Assembly (NCBI GenBank): GCA_914767715.1
Contig: OU612067.1
Span: 25,456,162-25,520,161 of the forward strand
DNA: 64,000 nucleotides
Direction of reading: 5' to 3'
Source of the DNA: Membranipora membranacea
Lineage: Eukaryota; Bryozoa; Gymnolaemata; Cheilostomatida; Membraniporidae
Both the position numbers and the translations under genes were made by a program. Below the pieces are notes generated by a model, which made no database searches, had not been told where the DNA came from, and saw only the letters and a program-made list of their open reading frames with translations. Positions 33,801 to 42,500 of the stretch are shown piece by piece (position 1 is the stretch's first letter; each line of letters starts with the position of its first letter).

Positions 33801-36800
33801 ATTGGGTCATAGATAGATAAGATAGTAGCCTGCCAGTGAGTGAGGGTGCTGCATCATCATCAACATTCCACCAATTCTTTGACTCCCATTCACTGTAACA
33901 ATGAGTGATTCAATGACAAAAATTAAATACATACATACATAGATTCTACAGATTGGTCCAGGAACTGTCTGTAGTGGAAGATCAAGGAGTGCTCCTAGCT
34001 AGTCCCTGCTGCTGGTCCTTGGTAAGACAGATTGGTTGGTGACAATCACAACAGTTCACCTGACAGACTCCTCTGCTTTGTATATATCTTTTCTAAGGTG
34101 GTTCTATGTTGAGAATGTCTGATAGTGATAACATTAAAAAGGTCACCTTTCAGTGCTCAGACCAGTGAGTGATGCTCTAACCTCAAAGTCAGGCCTAGGA
34201 CCCAATTATCAGACTCAGCTATCAAGATGGTGCAGACTTAGTTGTTAACAATCATACCTCCAAAACCCAAGTTGACTCTAACTTTTTCCGACTGAGTCAT
34301 GACAGACTATCAAATTCATGAGTTGTGTTCTCATGGCTTCAAAATTTGAAACTAGCCGAGCTGCGCCACACATAAATTGCCTCTAGCCGAGCTGCGCCAC
34401 ATGTTAATTGCATGTAGCCGAGCTGCGCCATTCCGAATTATTTTTACCACATGGCGCAGCTCGTCTGCCGTAGCTCCACCCCCAGCAGTGTGACATCATC
34501 CAGGGAGAAAATGAATAATAACGAAACGCAAAGACAACTCGACAATTTGTTGTGTTTAAAATTCCCGACTTTAGTTAGTTAGTTAAATCTTTTATTTCAT
34601 GTAATATTGAACCTCAAAATTACACGAAGGAACTAAAAAAGGCCTATTTTGAAGGCAAATGTGTACATAGAATGTGATATTCAATAACAAAAAATATATA
34701 ATAAAATGTTCTTCTAGGCTATTTTGAAATATATGTGAGAATTCTAATGTGTTATTATGCTGGTGGTGTGAGATGACGAGATGATGGGTGGAGCACCTGA
34801 GGTGGTTTGTTCGATTATCTGGCAGATACGGCTCAACTGATTATATATATTTGTAAATATATATTTATATAATATATAACTTTTTTTTTTTTTTTTTTTT
34901 GGAATGACAGGGCTATATGAAAATATGAAAAGGCTGGCTTCGTGATTTTGACAATTGAATGCCCACGTGCTTAGCCCCTCGCCATTTTAGACTAGGACAT
35001 AGGGGTACCCAACCTTTTTTTGGTGGGAATAAAGCCCATAGCACCTGATGTCGTGGTCATATTTCGGCACATTTACATGCCGTATAATGAGTAGAATAGT
35101 TGAGTATTAAGAGAGTTTGGTGCATGTGAGAGTGAGATGACTAGAAGTTCTAATATTAGCTTATATTCTAGTTGTGATGTTTTATACAGGTAAAGTTCGA
35201 TTCTGGTTGAATGTTCCATAGAAAGTCCATGAAAAATATTTTTGTGTTTGTAGTTTGAGTACCACTCATGGATAAAAATGTCGAATATAAATATGAAGTG
35301 TGAATTATTATAATTATTGTGAATATTCGAAGGTTTATATGGTTTAGAATTACTGAGAGAATGTTCGTGTTCTGGTTGAAGAGATCTTCTGAAGTTTTGT
35401 TTATGTCAACAGAGATACCACGACAAGGCTGACGCCAAGGCAGGCATAAGGGCAGAAGCTACCCTGGCAGCCCGACGGGCAATAAAGCCCCGGCCGTGTC
35501 TGCATTGAGCAGACTGATCCAATATTTTGTATTTGTGCTGACTCTGGAGTAGATGTCCATCTAAAATGAAATGTCATCCCCAACTCCCTAGCGGACTAAG
35601 GAGTGGGGGATCAGAAAGTAGCAAGCAATGGTTAAACATACATGACTAAAGGCAAAATGGCTATAACGGATGTGTAAGCGATTTACCTTTTGTTATACGA
35701 ATACTATAAACTACTTGCATAAATGAGTATCATGTACACGCCGTGATACTGTAACTGAGAGTAATACTTACGCTATAATGTTCAGGCAAATTTACCTGTC
35801 TGAATGATGAAGTCTATAATACTTGATAGACTTATGGGTGTGTTTGGTAAAATGTTACACAGCATCCTACTGTTGCTAAACAAGGTGCAGTGTTTTACAA
35901 AGTGCCGTGGAGACTCATCTTCCTCTAAACATAAGCATGTTGGACTGTAGGTGAGTCCAAGCTTGTACCTGTGCAGCAACAGATTGCAGTGACCAGCCAC
36001 GAGAGACAATGCTCGTCCAACTGTGAGAGGCTCTATATGTAAGAACTCCCTGACTATATCCTTTCCTGAGATATCTCCTGCTAGTTCCTCTAGCAGGCCC
36101 TCTGTTCCTTGAGAGTTGTTTCTGATGTAGACCTCCCATCTTCTTTTCCAAGTTGCATTGCAATGTCTTTTTATTGATGTTTTATTTAGATCCTTGAGAG
36201 TTATATTATCCATGTTAATTTGTCTGTCCTTTAGAGCTTTTATATCACTTAAGAATGTAGTGTAGAGTTTACTCCGAGAGCATGATTTCAGTAAATCAAG
36301 ATTATCGGTATTCATGAGCTGTTTAATCGTTGATAGACGATCATGTCTATATCTTATGTTCATGGGTTGAACATTAGCGAATCTGTGAACAACTTCAGTC
36401 GGTGGTTTAAATGACATTCTCAGAGTTTCTTTTAGATAGTTGTACATGCTGATTTCCGTGTTTAAGTCCCACAGGTGTGCACAGTAACATGCTTTTGGGA
36501 TTATAACTGTGGTTAGTAATTTTCTTGTAGCCAGCATACTCATTCCAGCACCTATGTGTGATTTGAGCATGTTCCATTTTCTGCTAGCCTTACTCTTGGC
36601 TTCCTCTAGTTGTATTTTGAATGACATGTTGCCTTCTATGATCACTCCGAGAACCTTTGTCTTTGTTGCCTGCTGCACCATCTCGCCTTGGATTGCGGGA
36701 GGATTTATCTGTCCATTGAATATAAGCACATCTGTCTTTTTGGCAATTTGCACTCATTCTCCATTTATTCAGCCATGATGAGAGGGAGGCTCCATTGTTG

Positions 36801-38768
36801 TTCATTTCTTCCTGAAGACTTTTATCATCTTTTGCCCATGAAATTATTGAGCAATCATCCGCAAATTGTAGTTTAAGTCCGTTAACCTCTTCCAGAAGGT
36901 CTCGTGTGTAAAGGATGAACAGCAACGGTGATAGTACACTACCTTGGGGAAGGCCTAGTGGGCATGGTTTTTGGTCTGAAAGGTGGTCATTTACTTGTAT
37001 TTGAACTGTTCGGGAGTATAAGAATTGACTGATAGTCTCCAGAATTCTGCCAGATAAGCCACATTCTGCAAGTCTGAAGAGAAGTCCTTTGTGCCATACA
37101 CTATCGAAAGCTTTTTGCAGATCCAGGAACAGGCCTGAAACTGAGTGCTTCGTCTTCACTTGGTGTTGAATGGTAGCAATCATGTTTGTCAGATAGGTAG
37201 AGGTGCTTCGATTTTTCCTAAATCCATATTGTGAGTTTGGCAATATACTTTTCTCCTCTATAAAGTCACGTATTCGATTTTCTAAGATTCTTTCCAGCAC
37301 TTTTCCCACATATGAGCTTATGGTGATTGGTCTGAATGACTTTGTTGTCGTGTAATCATCTTTTCCTGGCTTTTTCAGCAATATCACTTTATTCTTGGTC
37401 CATGGCCAGAGTGTAGTGGTCAAAACAGCATTAAACAGGATGAAGAGCACAATCACAAATGGTTCAGGAGAGTAGCTTAACATTAGTGGGTGGACACCAT
37501 CAAAGTCAGGGCTTTTATTACCTCCTTTTAGTTTTTGTAGTGCATCAGTTATTTCCTTTATTTCTATTCGGCGATTTAAGTCATGATTTACCTCCGCTGC
37601 AGGCGGTTGAACAGAGTTTTCCACAGACAATTTCCATTGACTGTCAAAGTTTGCACTATTGAGATGGTGACCGAGAAAAATGTCCTTGTAGAACACGTCT
37701 GCCTTTCTTTCGTCAGAGGTGATGGTGGACCCACTGTTGACTATAGGTCCGATTGAGTTGTCCTCACGTTTCTGGTACATTTTGCGAAATGTTTTCCAAA
37801 ACACATTGGCATTACTGGCATTAAGTTCAGTTGATTGCAGCTCGAGGTGTTCCGATTTTGCCGCTCTTAAAGCTGATGTGAATGTCTCTTTTATTTCCAG
37901 CAGCATGTTTTTGTTGGTTAATGTAGATCTGTGTTTAAATATTTTTCTTGCCTCTCTGAGTTCAACGGATAGGCGTGTCAGCTCACTTGTCCAGTAAGGC
38001 TTGCTATGTTGAGAAATGAGCTTGGTAGCAATAGATGCGTCCCGACTTTGCTTCAGCACCAAGCTTGTTTAATAAGCAATTCAAAGGAGAACATCAAATT
38101 GGTAGGTTGATTATGTCATATAACTCTAATAATGCACAGAGAATAAACTTAGACACACCTGCACCAGTTACTAACAGAAAAGATATCTGATGTATAAAAA
38201 GACTTACTTGTAGTTACAGTAGTGGTTGGAGTGGTTGTTGATGTTGTACTAGGTGTAGTTGTAGGTGTTGTTGTTGTGGTTGGAGTAGTTGTAGTGGTAG
38301 GTGTTGTAGTTGTTGTTGTACTTGTGGTGGGACTAGTACTTGTACTCTGTGTTGTGGTGCTAGTTGTGAAACCCTCACATATCCCTTGTAGACTGAGAGA
38401 CTGTGATATTATAAGGTACTGATTAAGGGATGTCCTCAAACTTTCCTCTCTTAGTACCGCGAATAACTCATGGATCTGTGCTAGTGGACAAGTATATGGA
38501 GGGTTTATATTGTTTATCGTGTTATTTGACCATGTAATGACGATCCCTGGTAACTCGGATCTCTCCACACTGAGCACAGTGACTGACTCAGTAGTTTGGT
38601 TGAAGTGCTGAGTTAGGTTTCCAGCCCACCACAGTGTATGCTCAAGCTCTCTAGTAAACAATATATAGTCCGTCCTGATCTCCATTCTAAACTGATGTGA
38701 TACCTTAATAAGTTGGTCGGTAGAGACGGTGATTGAGATCGGAGTGTGTGTAGTCAGACTATTGCTAT
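27827..38768 (-). CDS. Dystroglycan-like multi-module membrane protein (degraded)
   Basis: Visible exons are 38768-38208, 34502-34478 plus 31240-30929 (one exon split by an element), 30682-30522, 30111-29499, 29198-29038 and 28682-27827. The unit is a 161-base exon plus a roughly 600-base exon. Together they encode a dystroglycan-type cadherin-like domain (VPESTFYDYQDG, then YGTPV), an alpha-dystroglycan module with the ITWSNNTI..PPYTCP signature, and a Thr/Pro-rich mucin-like linker. The final exon adds a transmembrane helix (ITIPLVILLILLIVVIIAVV) and a short basic tail. Dystroglycans link matrix to cytoskeleton; here the module is repeated about four times, and no PPxY dystrophin-binding tail is present. 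Damage includes an element in unit III, missing 5' parts of units III and IV, and a frameshift from repeat expansion at about 28186-28212. Exons upstream of 38768 were not found. It is probably a pseudogene or a badly rearranged allele. Confidence 0.65.
31722..31774. repeat. Near-perfect 53-base palindrome
   Basis: The arm CACACCTTACATTGTATACACAAG (24 bases, at 31722-31745) is mirrored at 31747-31774, with one centre base and a 4-base interruption near the outer end. It lies inside the 3.2 kb TIR element. Its role is unknown; it may be a nested tiny palindromic element. Confidence 0.75.
32061..32088. repeat. Perfect hairpin with GGAGTT/AACTCC core
   Basis: ACCAAGGAGTT (32061-32071) is followed by loop AGAGGG and the exact complement (32078-32088). 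It shares its core with hairpins at 7598, 32673, 35577 and 48613. Confidence 0.7.
32673..32711. repeat. Hairpin with GGAGTTGGGGACAA arms
   Basis: GGAGTTGGGGACAA (32673-32686) pairs with 32697-32711 with one or two mismatches around a 10-base AT loop. It belongs to the same core family as 32061-32088. Confidence 0.6.
33412..33892 (-). CDS. Two 3'-terminal exons of an unrecognised gene inside the TIR element
   Basis: Exon 33892-33761 has a CAG acceptor (TTGTTACAG) and a GTATGT donor. Exon 33604-33412 has a TTTTCAG acceptor and ends in TAA. They join in phase to about 108 residues, including SLTGRLLSYLSMTQLAQGP and KLAYGPVVYHNIVGNKVIWM, ending with Glu-Val-stop. I do not recognise the family. 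Alternating hydrophobic residues and NYEIRV suggest beta strands. A possible upstream exon ends at a GTATGA donor near 34263, but its phase does not match. This is either a host gene fragment captured by the element or part of the element's own gene. Confidence 0.5.
35577..35611. repeat. Hairpin in the LINE 3' region
   Basis: TCCCCAACTCCCTAG pairs with CTAAGGAGTGGGGGA around a short loop, with two or three mismatches. It is another member of the GGAGTT/AACTCC hairpin set. Confidence 0.55.
35782..38062 (-). pseudogene. LINE reverse transcriptase ORF with frameshift
   Basis: The first frame (38062 to about 36755) begins in the post-endonuclease linker (KPYWTSELTRL) and contains RT blocks: FRPITISSYVGKVLERIL, GFRKNRSTS, LFLDLQKAFDSVWH, GLPQGSVLSPLLF and the catalytic FADD box. 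Near 36751-36756 the frame shifts by one base. The second frame continues with KKTDVLIFNG and KTKVLGVII, and ends with a CLCLEEDE...H...C zinc-knuckle-like motif common at LINE C-termini. Missing endonuclease plus frameshift means it cannot move on its own. Confidence 0.9.
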
Positions 38769-38787
38769 CTATACAATCAACAATGAA

Positions 38788-38872
38788 AGCTCCCACAGTG
38801 GGACTCGAACCCACAACTCCTGCGGCCTCGGCAGTGAATAGCAAGCGCGCTAACCGATTGCGCCATCTCACC
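38788..38872 (-). mobile_element. tRNA-like sequence, probable SINE head
   Basis: The minus strand contains an A box (TGGCGCAATCGG, 38854-38865), a paired GCGC/GCGC D-arm, a GTGGG/CCCAC T-arm and a B box GGTTCGAGTCC (38801-38811). The anticodon arm and acceptor stem do not fold properly, so a functional tRNA is unlikely. It abuts the dystroglycan-like unit IV exon at its truncated 5' side, suggesting it interrupted that exon. Confidence 0.6.
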
Positions 38873-38879
38873 ACCCCCA

Positions 38880-39557
38880 AATAGGAATGGGGTTTGTGCT
38901 GCCACTGGTGTGATGTAGAGTCATCCCAAAGTTGACACATTATATCAGCAGCAAGAAGTAAGGTATTAAAGCAAACTTTAGCAGTGTCCATATATCCCAT
39001 TTTTAAAATTGTCTCAGTATTATGTTCATAAATAGGAATCAGCCGAGTCATGTCATGCGGCCACGGTTTTTGGATTCTTTTAGTTCTAGAATCAGCCAGC
39101 TGCTCAAGAAGGCAATATCTTGAAATTACACTGCATGTGGTGTCTTGGTGTGATCTGCTCGACGCAGGGCCACGCTAGCCATATAATCATTCTTAGCACC
39201 CTACTACTAATCTTCCCAAAAACAGGAAAGCACCCTTTGTAAACTGTAGAATCAAAACTGCCCATGATTTCAAATATGATAGTTTTTCGGTTTTATTAAG
39301 AGTTGAACGAGTGTAAAAAAGACTTTCAAAATAATAACAAAAATTAAAATATCTATAGGAATAGGATACTTTTGGGGTAAAAATGATAAAGCACAAATAA
39401 TCAGATTTGAGAAATATTGCATTTGGATAATTAATTTTCCACTAAATAATGTTTATGAATCACACCTCTGAAGTGACAATATTTCATCCTCTCAGAGATT
39501 TAATATCTAATATGGCACATCAACTTATCACTCTTATTCAAGCTATAAATACTACGA
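38880..39557. other. Gap between dystroglycan-like remnant and receptor B
   Basis: No supported gene. A minus-strand frame (to about 39051) reads through the tRNA-like sequence but shows no family features beyond the dystroglycan-like exon. It may hold the rest of the SINE. The remaining sequence is AT-rich. Confidence 0.4.
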
Positions 39558-42500
39558 TCACGGTTCTCCCGTACCATACAGCTCATTATCTTCCATCGGG
39601 ACGATGCTGACTCCGGCAGCTGCTGCCTGTGAGGGTCTCTTCTTCTTTGTCTCACTCCTTATGTCACTGTATACGTTAGTGATGTCATTTTCTTGAGCCC
39701 TGAAATTGATTTATTTTGAGAGTTATCTTCTCAATGTCCCAGTGGAAGCAACTTTTGAACGTAGAAGTGAAACCTTGCACAAACAAATCGGACCATTTAG
39801 ATACATTTCAGCCATAAATGCAAATGCTGTCATTGATCGACAAAGTAGATATTAAAATATATTAGTATATGGTATTTGGCCGTATATACAGTTTGAAATC
39901 TCATCTCCATCAACGGAGGAGGGGGACAACTAGATTGTCACTTACTTGTAAGCCACCCTTTCAGAATAAAAAGCCAAACACAACCAAAAATCTGCCCCAT
40001 TCTTTTTTTTGTGGGCAATTACTGTAGATCCCACTTACTGTCGGTTGATTGTTTCTCTGTTAGAGTAAAGTGTATCTGCCTCTGGCTGGTCATCCACTGT
40101 CACTTTCTGACGCGGTATACGGGGCGAGTCATATACAGCAGCGCTGTTGTTTGGTGAAACTATGGCTATATTTGGTCTACTGGTAATCACCTCCATATCA
40201 ACACTGGCATAATTATTTTCAGCATTTGCTACAATAAATTTCTGTTCAATACGAATGTGGTCATCAACATTTTGGAGTAGGAATTTACCAAATATTTATA
40301 CTTGATCTTAAATTTAATGCGGCGCCAGAAAACTGTCATGCTGAATCCTTATCATCTCATGTAACAAAACAAAATCCTCAGATCTTTCGATGCACTTACC
40401 ATTAATATGCTTTCTCTCGTTCTCCATCGGTAGACTTGACATCGGGATTGGAGAACTTTCGCTTTGATGAATGGACTGTTCAGTATTTTCATGATCACTG
40501 TTAACAAGTAAACATGACATCATTTTTTGGATTGAAAATAATATTAAATGAACTCTCTTTTTTCATCAACTTATCCTACAGAACACATAGCTTCCTAAGG
40601 GGCCTAAGAACTCAGGCTCAAATATTGGGGACTCAGGACTCAGATATAAGCACCATGTTATTCTAATAATGTCTGGAATAACGAAGTTACCTTTTTCTTT
40701 GATTTCTGCGACTGACAAGTATGGATAATAATACAATAATGACAATGAGAAGTAATGCTCCACCTCCAGCGCTGCCGATTATCAGGTACAATGTGTTCCC
40801 TGATAACATATTCCCTGTTGATTTACCAGTCCGTGTTTCCGTGTAGAGTGTCATCAATCCTTGGTTTGTAGAACCTGCATAAGAAATTAAATCTGCGTTT
40901 AACCTTGAGAAGCAGCACACTTCAGCCAGGTGTGGGAGTATGTTCCAGATGTTTTTTACCTCTAATCAGATAAACTGATAAAAATTGTTGATTTTTGCAG
41001 AACCTAATGACTAATGTTGACATATCATTCCCAGTTCACACAGCCCATGTTCTTCAAATGAAAGTTGAATATTATAGGTGCCATGTCACAAGAGTTGGTA
41101 TCAAAGATATTTGACTGAAATTGAAAAATTATTTGCATTGCTGACAGTAGCCATACCAATAAAATTGAGTTTTGTTGCACTATACTCCTGTCATTAATAT
41201 ACGAGTGATTTTGATCATTTCTCTCGGTAACAAATCAACAATACCATATTTAGTTGAGCCAATAACAGGTCCTGGTTGAATGGATTGCTGAGTCTCTGTT
41301 GTCTGACTTGGTGCACTGCAGTTTGGTCGATCGGTCGACCAGATGCTGTTGTTACATGATACTACTTTTGTTTCCCCATTGAAACATGCTATGCTAGATC
41401 CAGTATTAGAATCTCCATTTCGAGTGATTGTGGCATACGGAATATCGGAGCAGATGTGGACTGCAATAAAAATTACACTGGCATCAGATTAAATAGGAAT
41501 ATCAGTATTCAATCTGGGAACGACATGAGGGCCTTAGATTTTCTGCTTTAAAAGAGAATCACAGCAGTTAATGTCTTCTTTATCAAACATTGCTACAGTA
41601 TAGTTTTATCTAAAAGAATTTCACTCCAGTCAACCTTTTTGTTTATCTTAGGAGAAAGAACAAACACTTATACATAGATTTTTTTTGGCCACTGGACATC
41701 ATGTGACTGCTCTGAATTGTCTAGTGGTATACTATGCAGAGAAGGAACCTGGCACTCTCTGGATTGTGGTAAGATAAATCAAGAAGATAAACTAAGAGCT
41801 TATCTTGTATTGGCCACTTATAGAAATGATCGTTTGTCAGAAGTATCAGACAAAGTGTTTATCACCTACAGTTAACCTGTCAAAGCCTATGGCACAACTT
41901 TTCTAGTACACTCATTCCAAAAGAATTGAATCATGAAAGTTTTACACAGTTTCATGGTTGGTTTTGGTGTTCTGTTTTTTTAAATTTTAGGTGATCAGAT
42001 CTGAGTCTTTATGATTCAACTGGTAACATTCAATATCATTGGATGTGAAAATTTACATCAATATAATCAGGAATCGAAGAAACCAAAACAAACCATACAA
42101 AATCTCAACTCTTCAATTTTTAACTTACGTTTGTACTTGATAAGGAATCCTGCAAACTTCACATTTTCACTTTGTCCTTTCAGAGTGAACTGGATTGTAT
42201 CTTCGTGTGATTTGATATCAAAAGTAGTTGTTGATAGTAATGATCCTCTTCCGCCACAGCCATAAAGTCCGATGTGACCATTAAAGATGGAGAATTGATC
42301 TTTTGTAACATCTGCTTTATTTTCTTCCGATGCACAATTCCCTTTTACAGTCCCAATATTAATGAAGATGTACTCAATTTCTATTTTTGTTGTTTGTGTT
42401 GGTACTGACAGCTTCAATAGATTATTTGCGTCCTTTGGATAATTGAAATTTGTGGCAAAATTGAATGTGTCATGGCTCGCTATAAATCCAGAGTGATTCC

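Larger units (their letters stand above)
31246..34472. mobile_element. 3.2 kb TIR element carrying spliced exons
   Basis: The ends are inverted copies of TAYGGCAGACGAGCTGCGCC, followed by subterminal repeats TGGCGCAGCTCGGCTAG (two on the left at 31287 and 31318, three inverted on the right at 34352, 34383 and 34415). The direct repeat GCTCC flanks it at 31241-31245 and 34473-34477. Removing the element and one GCTCC joins dystroglycan-like coding sequence in frame (GVEPHPTRGVVISW), so it inserted into an exon. No transposase is recognised inside. It holds two minus-strand exons of an unknown gene and several small palindromes. A 5-base target duplication does not by itself fix the superfamily. 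Confidence 0.85.
34562..38070 (-). mobile_element. 5'-truncated non-LTR retrotransposon (LINE)
   Basis: A minus-strand insertion with reverse-transcriptase ORFs at 38062-35782. A 3' region follows, with AATAAA near the end and a short TAAC tandem tail (34562-34580). An internal poly-A run appears as T at about 34881-34902. The endonuclease domain that should precede the RT is missing, so the copy is truncated at about 38070, where dystroglycan-like intron sequence resumes. The tail of short tandem repeats is typical of CR1/L2-like or related clades; clade assignment is inference. Confidence 0.8.

Noticed and set aside
38222-38422. Valine-rich plus-strand frame that looks like a membrane protein
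   Set aside because: Antisense of the Thr-rich mucin-like linker of the dystroglycan-like gene.
38788-38872. Functional tRNA gene
   Set aside because: A and B boxes and D and T arms are present, but the anticodon arm is displaced and the acceptor stem does not pair.
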